From Nocardioides luteus (GTDB lineage Bacteria; Actinomycetota; Actinomycetes; Propionibacteriales; Nocardioidaceae), in NCBI RefSeq assembly GCF_000960475.2, contig NZ_JZDQ02000002.1, positions 62,001-126,000 on the forward strand: DNA of 64,000 nt. Direction: 5' to 3'. The notes beneath the pieces were generated by a model. The model saw nothing but the letters and a program-made list of their open reading frames with translations, had not been told where the DNA came from and ran no database searches. The position numbers were made by a program, and so were the translations under genes. Of this stretch, positions 39,346 to 48,738 are shown in pieces (the first letter of the stretch is position 1; the number at the start of each line of letters is the position of its first letter).

Positions 39346-42300
39346 GAGGCTCCTCGGTCGAGCAGGTCGGACAGGGCGACCGCCAAGGACGCGGGCGGCT
39401 GCCAGGTGAACACGCCGGTGGGGATGCCGTCGACGACGGGAGTGTCCGGGCCGAGCATCCCGCGCACGTAGAGATAGAGCACGCCACCGAGATGCTGCTC
39501 GGGGTCGTAGCCGGGCAGGCGCCAGCGCAGGAAGCGGTGGACCACCGCGGAGTAGAGCAGCGCCTGCAGCGGGTAGTGGGAGTGGAGCATCGCCTCGGCG
39601 AGCTTCGGCTGGGTGTAGTCCATCGCCTCCACGCCCAGGAAGTTGGTCTTGTAGTCCACGACGACGAACCGGCCGCTCGGCAGCCTCAGCACCACGTCCA
39701 CCGATCCGGTCAGATAGCCCCGCAGCGACTGGTCACCCAACGGCGGAGTCTCCAGCCGGTCGGCGTACGTCACCATCGGGTCGTCCGCCGGAAGATGCGC
39801 TCGCAGCAGCGGAGCGAGGTCGCGCAGGCGCACGTCGGGGGCACCCTGCTGATCGCCTCGGGCTCCGCTTCGGCCAGGGCCGTCACCCCCCGCGAGCGGG
39901 ATCTCGAAGTCGAGCTCGCGCAGCCGGTCGCGCAGCGGGATCTGGACCAGCGTCAGCCCGTCGGCCAGCGGGCCGAGCGGGGTCAGGTTGAGCGGCAGGA
40001 TCGCGGTCGCCAGGTCCTCGGCGGAGGCCGGCACCGGCCACCACCGCAGCTGTTCGCGGGTCTTCGTCAGCAGCTCTTCGGCCAGGTCGGGGGCTTGCGG
40101 GTCGGTGTGTTCCAGGACCGCGTGGACCAGCGACCCGAAGCCGGCACCCTTGGGCAGCTCGGCCATCGGCGAGAGGTGCTCCTCTTGTGCGGGGGTCGCG
40201 ACGAGGTCGACGTCCTCGGCGACCGGCTCGTCGTCCGTGCCCTCGACCTCCGGCTCCGAGGTCGCCGTGACGCCCTCGTCGACCCGGATGAGCCCGGAGT
40301 AGGACGTACGCCGCCACTCCGCGTCCACCTCGCGCGTGAACGCCCGCGCGGCGAGGTCGCCACGGGGAGTCGCACGCACCGGCGGCGCTGCCGGAACCGG
40401 TACGGATTCCTCGGCCGTCGGTCCGCCGTGACGTGCGACGTTGCCCAGCAGGCTCGCCGCGTCCTCGTCGCTCGGCACGGGAACACTGTCGGGAACCGCC
40501 GCCTGGCCGGGACCGCGCCCGAACAGCAGCCGATGCAGTCCACCGGTGGCGGTGTTGGCCGTCGGCGCCCACCAGGCGACGACCTGCGACTGCGCCCGGG
40601 TCAGTGCGACGTAGAGATCGCGCAGCTCCTCGCCGAGCTCCTCGGCCTTGTGCCGCTCGGCGTGCTGCGCCCACTGCGCGCCGGTGCAGGTGACGTCGAT
40701 CGTCCGCTGTCCGTCGGCGTCGTGGAAGCGGGCGACATCGGGGTCGCGCACGAAGAAGTCGTAGGCGAAGGGCAGGTAGACGATCGGGTACTGCAGCCCC
40801 TTCGAGCCGTGCACCGTCACGATCTGCACCGCCGCGGCGTCCGAGTCGAGCCGCCGCGGCCGCTCGGCCGCGGCCGAACGCCGGCGCTCGTCGCGGAACC
40901 AGGCCAGCAGCGCCGGCAGCCCGAGCGAGTCGCGCACGGAGATGTCGTGGAGCAGCTGCCCGAGATGACGTACGTCAGTGAGCAACCGCTCCCCGTCGGT
41001 GCGCTGCAGCACGCGCGCGGTGAGCCCGCGCTCCTCGGCGGCCTCGATCAGGGCGGCGACACCCCGGCCACGCAGCAGCAGCGCCCACCCGCGCAGGGTG
41101 TCGGCGATGCGGGAGGTGAGCGCCTCGCCGCCCGCGTCGAGCTCGGTCGCGGTGTAGCCGAAGAAGACGCTCAGCCCGGCCGCGCGCACCAACGGCGCCC
41201 GATGGGGCGCGTCGAGCGCCTGGAGCAGCGCGAGCCAGTCCTCGCCGGCGGGGGTCAGGAAGACGTCACCACCGCCGGCCATCACCGCCGGGATCCCGTG
41301 CTCCTGCAGGACGCGCTGGACCAGGAGTCCGTGGGAACGGATCGCGACGATGACCGCGATGTCCCCCGCCTGGACCGGGTGATCGCACCAGGTCGCGTCC
41401 GAGCCGAGCAGCTCGGCGATGTCGCCGGCGAGGTCGCGGGCGATGTGGGTGCGCGCGTCACCGGCGGTGATCATCTTCCCGCGGGTGAGCTTGAAGCCGC
41501 GGCGACCGACCCGCCGGATCCGGAACGGCGACGGATGCGGTGCACCGGTCAGCCTCGACCCCTCATGATGGGCCTTGACGTCGTGGACGACGATGTCGGG
41601 CGAGCCCAGTGCGGCACCTCTCAGGACCACCTGGAGCCGCTCGACCAGCGGGGCGTCGCTGCGCCAGTTGGTGTCGAGGGTCGCCTGGGTCTCGGCCGTG
41701 CGGGCAGCCGTCAGATAGGTGAAGACGTCGCCGCCGCGGAAGGCGTAGATCGCCTGCTTCGGGTCACCGATCAGGACCAGTGTCGCGTGACCTTCGAAGG
41801 CCCGGGAGAGCACCTGCCACTGCACCGGGTCGGTGTCCTGGAACTCGTCGACCAGCACGATCTTCCACCGCTGCCTCATCCGCGCCCGCGCGGGAGCGGA
41901 GGGGTCCTCCAGCGCGACCGCGAGCCGGGAGAGCAGGTCGTCGTAGGAGAGCACGCCGCGCATCTGCTTGCGCCTGTCGACCTCGTCGCGCACCGCCTCG
42001 GCGAACCTGACCCGTGCACCGGCCACCGGGTCCTCTTCGGGCGCCGGAGCGATCCGCGACTGCGGGTCCTCGACCGCGGTCCGAGCCAGCCCGAGCGCGA
42101 CGTCGCGGTCGAACGGCGGGCGCTCCCGGGCCTCGCCGAACCACTTCAGGTAGAGGTCGTCGACGACCTCCACCACCAGCTCGTCGAGCGACTCGACCAG
42201 CTCGGCGCCGGCGTCGGTGTCACCGGCCACGCCCAGCGACCGCAGCACGAGCTGGCAGAACTGGTGCGTGGTCGCGATCGTGGCGCCGTCGAAGGAGGCG

Positions 42301-42641
42301 AGCGCGTCGCGCACGCGCTCGTGGCGTACGCGGACCTCTTCGTCGGGCACATCGAGCAGCAGCTCGAGGTGGGCGTCGAGCGGGGTCGGGCGCTGTCCGC
42401 GGACGGCCTCCGCGAACGCCCGTTCGGCCTCGACCAGGTGGGAGCGCACGCGGTCACGCAGCTCCTGGGAGGCGGCGCGGCCGAAGGTGATCGCCAGGAT
42501 CTCGTCGAGGGTCGCGACGCCCTCGATGACGTAGCGGGTGACCAGGGCGCCGATGGTGAAGGTCTTCCCGGTGCCGGCCGAGGCCTCGATCAGGGTCGTG
42601 CCGGTCGGGAGCGGACCGGTCAGCTCGAATCCGTCCATCAC
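39342..42641 (-). CDS. recB: Exodeoxyribonuclease V beta subunit
   Basis: A 1099-residue UvrD-type helicase plus nuclease: Walker A EASAGTGKTFTIGALVTRY, DEFQDTDPVQW, GDPKQAIYAFRGGD, TVHGSKGLQYPIVYLP, and near the C-terminus the RecB nuclease site GSVDVVL...VVDYKTNFLG. It provides 3'-5' unwinding and the only nuclease centre of RecBCD, and loads RecA after Chi. The GTG at 42641 overlaps the recC stop (GTGA); ATG one codon later is possible. Confidence 0.95.
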   Translation of the reverse strand: MMDGFELTGPLPTGTTLIEASAGTGKTFTIGALVTRYVIEGVATLDEILAITFGRAASQELRDRVRSHLVEAERAFAEAVRGQRPTPLDAHLELLLDVPDEEVRVRHERVRDALASFDGATIATTHQFCQLVLRSLGVAGDTDAGAELVESLDELVVEVVDDLYLKWFGEARERPPFDRDVALGLARTAVEDPQSRIAPAPEEDPVAGARVRFAEAVRDEVDRRKQMRGVLSYDDLLSRLAVALEDPSAPARARMRQRWKIVLVDEFQDTDPVQWQVLSRAFEGHATLVLIGDPKQAIYAFRGGDVFTYLTAARTAETQATLDTNWRSDAPLVERLQVVLRGAALGSPDIVVHDVKAHHEGSRLTGAPHPSPFRIRRVGRRGFKLTRGKMITAGDARTHIARDLAGDIAELLGSDATWCDHPVQAGDIAVIVAIRSHGLLVQRVLQEHGIPAVMAGGGDVFLTPAGEDWLALLQALDAPHRAPLVRAAGLSVFFGYTATELDAGGEALTSRIADTLRGWALLLRGRGVAALIEAAEERGLTARVLQRTDGERLLTDVRHLGQLLHDISVRDSLGLPALLAWFRDERRRSAAAERPRRLDSDAAAVQIVTVHGSKGLQYPIVYLPFAYDFFVRDPDVARFHDADGQRTIDVTCTGAQWAQHAERHKAEELGEELRDLYVALTRAQSQVVAWWAPTANTATGGLHRLLFGRGPGQAAVPDSVPVPSDEDAASLLGNVARHGGPTAEESVPVPAAPPVRATPRGDLAARAFTREVDAEWRRTSYSGLIRVDEGVTATSEPEVEGTDDEPVAEDVDLVATPAQEEHLSPMAELPKGAGFGSLVHAVLEHTDPQAPDLAEELLTKTREQLRWWPVPASAEDLATAILPLNLTPLGPLADGLTLVQIPLRDRLRELDFEIPLAGGDGPGRSGARGDQQGAPDVRLRDLAPLLRAHLPADDPMVTYADRLETPPLGDQSLRGYLTGSVDVVLRLPSGRFVVVDYKTNFLGVEAMDYTQPKLAEAMLHSHYPLQALLYSAVVHRFLRWRLPGYDPEQHLGGVLYLYVRGMLGPDTPVVDGIPTGVFTWQPPASLAVALSDLLDRGAS

Positions 42642-45600
42642 CAGCTCCCCTGCTCGGCCTCGAGCAACGGCGACCAGACCCGCATCGCGAGCGCCCCGAA
42701 ACGGGACGTCTCCCCCTCGAACTCCTCACCCGGCTCCGGCGGGTCGCCCAGCCCCGGGATCCCGGACTTCGCACCCCAGGCTCGCACCTGCTCCACGTCG
42801 GACTCCTCGCCCTCGAACCGCCCGTCGTTCCACTCCCAGCCGGCCTTGTAGAGCGCGTCGTCGACGCCGGCCTGGGTGCGCCGCTGGCGCGCGTAGGCGA
42901 GGGAGGTCTTCAGCGGCAGCGGGAGCGGCGCGGAGAGCCCTCGGTCGCGCAGCCGCACCAGGTCGCGCAGCACGTCGATCGCGGTGTGGTCGAGCGGCCC
43001 GAGCTGGGAGAGCCCGAACGGCGTACGCGACCTGGAGTTGCCCGGGCGCCCCAGCGTCCAGGCGCTCCAGGCGCGGTCCTCGTCGGAGGCTGCCAGCGCG
43101 ACCAGCTGCACCCATGACTCGATCCGCTGCTTGGCGCCCAGGCGGGAGTAGGTCACCGGAGCCAGCCGGTCGCCGTAGACCTGGGGGACGGTGCCGGTCA
43201 GGCGTCGTCCGTCGCCGAGATCGACCTCGACGTCGACGGCCCGCGCCTGTCCCGTGGAGATGCCCGCGTGGCGCACCCGCAGCGCCTCGGCCGCGATCGG
43301 CTTCGCCTTGGTGATCACGTCGGTGAGGATGCGCCAGCCGAGCCACTTCGGGGGGAGTACGCCGCGCCGCCATTCCTGCTGGATCGCCTGCTCCTCCGAC
43401 ATCCCGGCGAGCAGATCGTGGAGGAGCCGGTCGCCCACCGACCACTGCCCCAGCCCGTCGAGCTCGACCGGCAGCCCGTCGGAGAGCGGGTCGTCGTCGC
43501 GCGGCAGCGCCAGCTCCAGCCGGTCGCGGAAGAACGCGCGCACCGGCGCGCGGTAGAAGGCGAGCAGCTCCTCGAGCGTCACGTCCCCGGTCGCCGGTGG
43601 CGCCAACGGGCCGGGCAGGAACTCCGGCGGCTCCACGCGGTCCGAGACCGCGGCGAGGGCACCGGCCTCGGCGGCCCTGTCGAAGGAGAAGGAGTGTCCC
43701 GCCACCAGCGCCCCGGGCGTGAGGTTGCGCGGGTCGAACGGCTGCAGCGGGTGCCTGGTCGTCACGACCTCCTTGACCGGCCTGCCGTCCGCGGAGACCG
43801 CGGTCGCGTCCAACGCGTCCAGCAGCTCCCCCAGCGGCACCGCGGGCGGCCGCGGCTGTCCCGAGTATTCGTTGGCGCCCGTGTAGGTCACCACCAGCGT
43901 CTCGGTCGCCGCCAGCAGCGCGTCGAGGAACAGCTGCCGATCCTCGCTGCGCAGGTCGCGCTCCCCGGTCTGCGGGTTCCGGGCCAGCAGGTCGTCACCG
44001 TCGGTGATCCCGACCCGCGGGAAGACCCCGTCGTCCATGCCGAGCAGACAGACCACCCGATGCGGCACCGACCGCATCGGCACCAGCGTCGACACCGTCA
44101 GCGTGCCCGTGCGGAAGTTGGCGCGCGTCGCCCGACCGGCCAGCCGCGCCCCCAGGAGCGCGCGCACGTCCGGGAGGCGCAGCTCGTCGACCTCGTGGCC
44201 TGTGGCGGCGTCCCGGACCCGGGACAGCTCTCGGGTCACCTGGCCCGACTGCCACTCGTCGTTGGCCGAGACCGACGTCAGGGCGGCGACCCCCTCCTCG
44301 ATGACCTTCAGCCAGTGCTCCAGCGGATGCACTCCGGCGAGCTCGTCGGTCACCTCCACCAGCCGGTCGACGAGCTCGGCGAACTTCCCCGCCAGCTCGA
44401 CGCTGCCACTGCCCACGTCGTCCAACGGCAGCGTCGTGTCCAGCCAGGTCGCCGAGTCCTCGGACATGGCCACCCCGGTGAGGATCCGGTCCATCCCGAA
44501 GCGCCAGGTGTTGGCGACGTACGTCTCCAGCCCGAAGGGCTCGCGGTGCTCCGCGTCGAAGCCCCACCTGATCCCGGCGTCCTTGGCCCACTCCTCGAGC
44601 TGCTCCAGCGCGTCGTCGTTGAGCCCGAACCGGCGCCGCACCGGATCGAGATGAGCAAGATCGAGTACGTCGCTCACCCCCGCCCGGCCACCGGCCAGGT
44701 CGAGCAGTCTGGTGGCCACGTCGAGGAGCGGGTTCGTACGCGTCAACGACCGGTCCGCCAGCTTCACCCGCAGCCGGTGGGCGGGGTGGCCCTTGTCGCC
44801 GGTCATCTCTCCCAGCCCGAACCCGGCCTCGATCAGCGGCGCGAAGGTCTCGATGTCGGGGCACATCACGAGTACGTCCCGAGGCTCCAGCGTCGGGTCG
44901 TCCTCGAGCAGCCCCAGCAGCACCTCGCGGAGCACCTCGACCTGGCGCGCCTCGCCGTGGCAGGCGTGCACCTGGATCGAGCGGTCCTCCGGATCGAGCA
45001 CCCGCCCGGCGGCCTCTCCGAGGGTGTTGCCGCGGATGTCCGCCTGCAGCCACCCGAGAAGTCTGCCGTCGGTGTCGAAAACGCCGTCGGTGATCGCGTC
45101 GCCGGAGAACCCGCTCAACGAGCGCTGCAGCTCCCGCGTGTCCCGGCCGAGCGTCGCCAGCAGCGGATGTCCGACGGCATCGTGGGACCGGTCCGCGGTC
45201 CGCGCGACCACCCCGTCCAGCTCCGCGAGCGCCTCCCACAGCGCCTCGGAGGGGTGCGGCAGCCACAGGTGCACCTCACGGTGCTCCCCCAGCGCCGCGA
45301 CCAGCTCGACGTCGGTCGCCGACAGCCGGGTGTGCCCGAACAGCGAGACCCGCTCCGGCAGGTCGAACTCCCCAGGCGCCTCCCTCAACCGCGCGACCGT
45401 CGCCGCCTGCCGCTCCACCGGCGTCGGCCCGCCGACCAGCCCGGCGACGGCCCGCCACAACGGCGGCTGCCAGCTGAGGTCGTCGGCGATCTCGTTCCCG
45501 AGCCCGTCGGTGTCCCGCCCCGCACTCCAGTCGGCCACCACCGCCGGCCGCTGGTCCGCGTACGCAGCGAACAACCGCGCCAACCGCCGGGCCAGCGCCA

Positions 45601-46003
45601 ACCGCCGCCCCCGACGACGTACGCCTTCCTCCGTCGCGTCCCCGTGCCCCAGGTGCAACGCGAGCGGCCTCGCCCACGGCTCGTCCAGCGACGCGTCGAT
45701 CGCCGCCAGCACCGGCCAGGTCAGCGACTCCGGCGCCCAGGGATCCTCGTCCCCCGTGCCCGCGATCTCGGCGAACAGCGACCACGGCGTCCGGAAGTCC
45801 ATGCCCGCACAGATCCCGTCCTGGCGGTCGTCTGCCGCCCCCAGCCGATGCGAGAGCCGCTGCGACAACCACCGCTCCACTCCCCGCGCCGGCACCACCA
45901 CGACCTCCGTCGCGAACGGATCCCCCAACGGCACCGACAACAGCTCGCCGAGCGAGTCGGCGAGCAGATCGGTCCGCGGCGCGCGGTGCAGATGTACGAC
46001 CAC
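42638..46003 (-). CDS. recC: Exodeoxyribonuclease V gamma subunit
   Basis: A 1121-residue RecC with the expected inactive helicase and nuclease-like folds: N-terminal VHLHRAPRTDLLADSLGELL, WLSQRLSHRLG, VHACHGEARQVEVLREVLLGLLEDDPTLEPRDVLVMCPD, and VCLLGMDDGVFPR. It recognises Chi and clamps the subunits. I prefer the GTG at 46003 because TAGGTT (46016-46011) is exactly 7 nt upstream, giving a leaderless start just before the homology begins; a GTG at 46024 would place the -10 box inside the gene. Confidence 0.93.
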   Translation of the reverse strand: MVVHLHRAPRTDLLADSLGELLSVPLGDPFATEVVVVPARGVERWLSQRLSHRLGAADDRQDGICAGMDFRTPWSLFAEIAGTGDEDPWAPESLTWPVLAAIDASLDEPWARPLALHLGHGDATEEGVRRRGRRLALARRLARLFAAYADQRPAVVADWSAGRDTDGLGNEIADDLSWQPPLWRAVAGLVGGPTPVERQAATVARLREAPGEFDLPERVSLFGHTRLSATDVELVAALGEHREVHLWLPHPSEALWEALAELDGVVARTADRSHDAVGHPLLATLGRDTRELQRSLSGFSGDAITDGVFDTDGRLLGWLQADIRGNTLGEAAGRVLDPEDRSIQVHACHGEARQVEVLREVLLGLLEDDPTLEPRDVLVMCPDIETFAPLIEAGFGLGEMTGDKGHPAHRLRVKLADRSLTRTNPLLDVATRLLDLAGGRAGVSDVLDLAHLDPVRRRFGLNDDALEQLEEWAKDAGIRWGFDAEHREPFGLETYVANTWRFGMDRILTGVAMSEDSATWLDTTLPLDDVGSGSVELAGKFAELVDRLVEVTDELAGVHPLEHWLKVIEEGVAALTSVSANDEWQSGQVTRELSRVRDAATGHEVDELRLPDVRALLGARLAGRATRANFRTGTLTVSTLVPMRSVPHRVVCLLGMDDGVFPRVGITDGDDLLARNPQTGERDLRSEDRQLFLDALLAATETLVVTYTGANEYSGQPRPPAVPLGELLDALDATAVSADGRPVKEVVTTRHPLQPFDPRNLTPGALVAGHSFSFDRAAEAGALAAVSDRVEPPEFLPGPLAPPATGDVTLEELLAFYRAPVRAFFRDRLELALPRDDDPLSDGLPVELDGLGQWSVGDRLLHDLLAGMSEEQAIQQEWRRGVLPPKWLGWRILTDVITKAKPIAAEALRVRHAGISTGQARAVDVEVDLGDGRRLTGTVPQVYGDRLAPVTYSRLGAKQRIESWVQLVALAASDEDRAWSAWTLGRPGNSRSRTPFGLSQLGPLDHTAIDVLRDLVRLRDRGLSAPLPLPLKTSLAYARQRRTQAGVDDALYKAGWEWNDGRFEGEESDVEQVRAWGAKSGIPGLGDPPEPGEEFEGETSRFGALAMRVWSPLLEAEQGSW

Positions 46004-46116
46004 AGACCGCAACCTATCGGGCACCGCCGACAGGGCGCCTCAGGACTCCATCGAGCTAGTTGGGTCCTTCGTGCTGTGCTCCGGCCTGCCTGGACTCCGA
46101 GTCGAGTTGCCCTGAC

Positions 46117-46701
46117 TCAGCCGACGAACTTGAACGTCGGCATGACATCGTTGATCAGGCCATCGATCTGTTCTTGTGTGGCCAAGTCGTTGGTGAATGT
46201 CCACTCCACGGCTACCTGGTGCCCTTCGATAAGCGCCCCGAAGTTCTCGAAGGTGTTGGTGTCATTCGTCTCACGAATGTGGAAGAAGGTGTAACCCCCG
46301 TACTTGACGTCGGGGAGCCGCTTCCCGCTCGGTCCCGCCGCGTTGAGCCGGGCCTCTGCCAGTTCGTCGGTGTTCCTGGCTAGTGAGGCAGTGTCCGCGT
46401 CAAGGACCGCACCTCCGGGCGAACTTCCGTCCGTCTTCGGGGCATCGATCAGCCAATATGGATCCTCGAAGCGCACGTCCCACTCCGGGGGAGCGCTGAG
46501 TTGCGCTCCGTTCTGATCAGCAACCTGCGGATCGCTAGTCGGCTCGGCCGATGACGTCGCGGCGGTCGACGAGCTCGGTGGCTTGGATGGATCATCCGTG
46601 CCACTGCCACTCGAACAACCAGAGAGCACAGCAGTTGCGACAGCGGAGATGGTCAGCGCGGTGAGCCAACGGACCCCCGGGTGCGGCCGAGATGGAATCA
46701 T
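46117..46701 (-). CDS. Secreted lipoprotein of unknown function
   Basis: A 194-residue lipoprotein: signal peptide RWLTALTISAVATAVLSGC with a lipobox Cys, a Ser/Thr/Pro linker, then a folded domain (PPEWDVRFEDPYWLIDAP ... TFENFGALIEGHQVAVEWTFTNDLATQEQIDGLINDVMPTFKFVG) that resembles the LpqN/PsbP-like domain type only loosely. The ATG at 46701 is 7 nt after TACGCT (leaderless); an earlier in-frame start at 46749 would add a charged leader. It is divergent from two WXG-like genes and shares their less GC-biased codon use. Confidence 0.75.
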   Translation of the reverse strand: MIPSRPHPGVRWLTALTISAVATAVLSGCSSGSGTDDPSKPPSSSTAATSSAEPTSDPQVADQNGAQLSAPPEWDVRFEDPYWLIDAPKTDGSSPGGAVLDADTASLARNTDELAEARLNAAGPSGKRLPDVKYGGYTFFHIRETNDTNTFENFGALIEGHQVAVEWTFTNDLATQEQIDGLINDVMPTFKFVG

Positions 46702-46804
46702 GCCCGAGAGCGTAGTAGGTACACCTCGCTCATGATTGCGCGTGACCAACTTCTACGGCCATGTCTAGACTTTGCCTACCGCGCGAACTGACTCGGAGGC
46801 CGAC

Positions 46805-47269
46805 ATGGCAGGTGCACGCTCGACTGGGGTGAACGAGACTCTGGTCAATACGATCAAAGAGGTCCTCACCGACGCGAAGGTCGAGATCGACAAGGTCCAC
46901 GTCGACAAGCCGGCATCTAAAGCCCTCGGAGGCGGCGCGACGGCGGCGACGCTCGAGAGCCTGATGAACCGAGCGACCGATCGCATCAACTCCGCAATGT
47001 CACAAACATCCAATGCGCTGATCAAGTTTGTCGACGGGCTCGACGACGCCGTGCGCGCGGTGAAGGACGCTGATGAAGAGGCCGAGGAGGCGTTCAAGAA
47101 GGACATGATGTTGGCGGTCGAAATGATCGACCAGCCCTTCTTCGACAACCTGACGAAGGACGATCGCCCGAACATGCCGGGCTTCCAATTGCCATTCTTT
47201 CCGCTGTCTCCCGAAGCCTTGCAGGAGATCGTGTCTCGATCCGAGTTTGGCCAGGACCAGGAGGACTGA
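46805..47269 (+). CDS. Small helical WXG/ESX-like protein, possible type VII substrate or partner
   Basis: A 154-residue protein, no firm family match. Residues 10-110 are predicted as two long helices (NETLVNTIKEVLTDAKVEIDKV and NRATDRINSAMSQTSNALIKFVDGLDDAVRAVKDADEEAEEAFKKDM), the size of an ESAT-6 hairpin though the WxG itself is absent. A hydrophobic PNMPGFQLPFFPLSPEAL stretch and acidic end follow. GGAGG lies 5 nt before the ATG at 46805. It is 3 nt from the next gene, so the pair is co-translated and may form a heterodimer. Codon use is clearly more AT-rich than the flanks. Confidence 0.65.
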   Translation: MAGARSTGVNETLVNTIKEVLTDAKVEIDKVHVDKPASKALGGGATAATLESLMNRATDRINSAMSQTSNALIKFVDGLDDAVRAVKDADEEAEEAFKKDMMLAVEMIDQPFFDNLTKDDRPNMPGFQLPFFPLSPEALQEIVSRSEFGQDQED

Positions 47270-47272
47270 CCT

Positions 47273-48634
47273 GTGACCGGAGTCAAGGGCACGATGATGA
47301 TCGTGCTGGAGCAATACGTCGCCAATGCGGCCCCCGAGGACGTTGAGAGCCGCTTGGCTGAGTGGCGACGCGCGCGCAGAGCGATGAGTGAAGCCGCCTC
47401 AAGCCTGGATCTAGCGGGAAACAGAGTTTCCGATGCTTTTGAGGAGACGTCCCTGACAACGGACGCCGCCAAGTCGGCGTTCAAGCGAGCGTCAAGTGAC
47501 CTGAAGGAGAAGGTCGCTCAACTCGACGCGGCCGTCGAGGCGCTGAGTAAAGCACGCGCAACCACAGCGCAGGCGCAGGAGATCCACAAGCAGCTTGCAG
47601 CGTCCCTCCCAGCTTCCCACGGCCCCGCGCCCGATCCCTCGGCGCCGCAGTACGCCCAAACCGGAACCGGTGTCGATTCTGCGACGGCAGTGCAGAACCA
47701 GAAAGCGCTCCAGTCGGATCGCGCTGCCTGGCAGGCCCGGGAACAGGCGATCGCCGATGCCGAGCAGGCTGCGGCCCAGCAGATCGAACAGGTCGACAAG
47801 AGCAACTACACGGCTGATCCCCCCGTCCGCGAGATCACGGATGAGCCGAACACCGAGAGCAACAGTAAGCCGACGAAGCCCTCGTCCCCCGGCTCCTACA
47901 GCCAGATCGCAGCGTCCAAGGCCCGGATGGAGAAGTACAACTCCGGCACGCTCTACCCCGAAGGCTGGGGCCACGAGCTGATCGCCCAGGAGAAGGCGAA
48001 CATCGCGGGCTACGAGGCCGAGAACAAGCCCGAGTGGGACGGCACCCGGTGGATCAACGCTGACGGCACGCCGGCGCCCTCGACGTCGTACGCGATGGTC
48101 GAGACGGCTGACGGCCTCGCTCCGCTGGCAGGCGGGAGCGGCGGGATGACTGCGCTCGCGATCGGTGGCGGCGGGGCTCTGCTGGGTGCCGGCGTGGCGA
48201 AGGCGCTCGCGAGCAAGTTTGCTGCCGGAGCGAAGGCAGCGACCGCCGGAGCGACCTCGAGGTCAGCCACGGCCAGGGCAGCGGGCGCGAAGGCCGGCGC
48301 CGCCGGTGCCCGCGCGGGCGCTGGGGCCGGGGCCCGCGGAGCGGGCGCACGTGGCGCTGGCGCAGGTGCCCGCGGGGCAGGTGCGCGCGGCGGACGCGGC
48401 GGCGCGACCGGGGCGGGCAGCCGCGGCGGACGTGGCGGAGCCGGCGCGGGCGGCCGCGGCAAGAAGGACGACAAGAGGAACGGCCAGGACCAGGACTGGC
48501 AGGCCGACTACACCGACGACTGGACCGAGACGGCGAGCGACGTCCTGGACCCCGGGACGGCCCGGGGCTGGGCCCCGAACGCACCGCAGGACGACGCCTC
48601 CGGCACCGACAGGAACGGCCGCAACCCCTCGTAG
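47273..48634 (+). CDS. WXG/LXG-like protein with Gly-Ala-Arg-rich tail, possible secreted effector
   Basis: A 453-residue protein in three parts. Residues 1-180 are alpha-helical and coiled, with EWRRARRAMSEAASSLDLAGNRV resembling an ESX/LXG N-terminal domain. Residues 195-270 are a polar linker with PEGWGHELIAQEKANIAGYEAENKPEWDGTRW. Residues 285-310 are a glycine-rich hydrophobic stretch that could insert in a membrane, followed by (A/G)(A/G)R repeats to about 400 and an acidic W-containing end. GTG start with GGAGG 8 nt upstream. No type VII core gene (EccC, EccB) is in the window, so export is unproven. Confidence 0.62.
   Translation: MTGVKGTMMIVLEQYVANAAPEDVESRLAEWRRARRAMSEAASSLDLAGNRVSDAFEETSLTTDAAKSAFKRASSDLKEKVAQLDAAVEALSKARATTAQAQEIHKQLAASLPASHGPAPDPSAPQYAQTGTGVDSATAVQNQKALQSDRAAWQAREQAIADAEQAAAQQIEQVDKSNYTADPPVREITDEPNTESNSKPTKPSSPGSYSQIAASKARMEKYNSGTLYPEGWGHELIAQEKANIAGYEAENKPEWDGTRWINADGTPAPSTSYAMVETADGLAPLAGGSGGMTALAIGGGGALLGAGVAKALASKFAAGAKAATAGATSRSATARAAGAKAGAAGARAGAGAGARGAGARGAGAGARGAGARGGRGGATGAGSRGGRGGAGAGGRGKKDDKRNGQDQDWQADYTDDWTETASDVLDPGTARGWAPNAPQDDASGTDRNGRNPS
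48286..48462 (+). repeat. Degenerate Ala/Gly/Arg-coding tandem repeats
   Basis: Short units coding AGA, GARGAGA and GGRGG recur within the 453-residue gene, with an imperfect period of 9-24 nt. This is an RGG-like low-complexity region that could bind nucleic acid or arise by slippage. Confidence 0.7.
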
Positions 48635-48655
48635 GACCAGCGCTCGCACCTGAAT

Positions 48656-48698
48656 CGCCGGCCTCGTCCACGGCCAACCGCCGTGGACGAGGCCGGCG
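48656..48698 (+). terminator. 18-bp perfect hairpin terminator
   Basis: A perfect 18-bp stem with a 7-nt loop begins 22 nt after the stop at 48634. No U tract. It separates the WXG-like pair from the DUF5107 gene. Confidence 0.75.
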
Positions 48699-48738
48699 GT
48701 TCGCATTGTCCGGGCGTCAGCGTCCTCAGCCTGGTTGG

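Noticed and set aside
39492..42851. 1119-codon open frame on the plus strand
   Set aside because: It is fully antisense to recB/recC, has Arg/Gly/Val-rich low-information composition and no domain; long antisense frames are expected at this GC content.
46117..48634. Type VII secretion locus
   Set aside because: No EccB/C/D/E, mycosin or canonical WXG100 motif is present, so only a possible substrate set is claimed.
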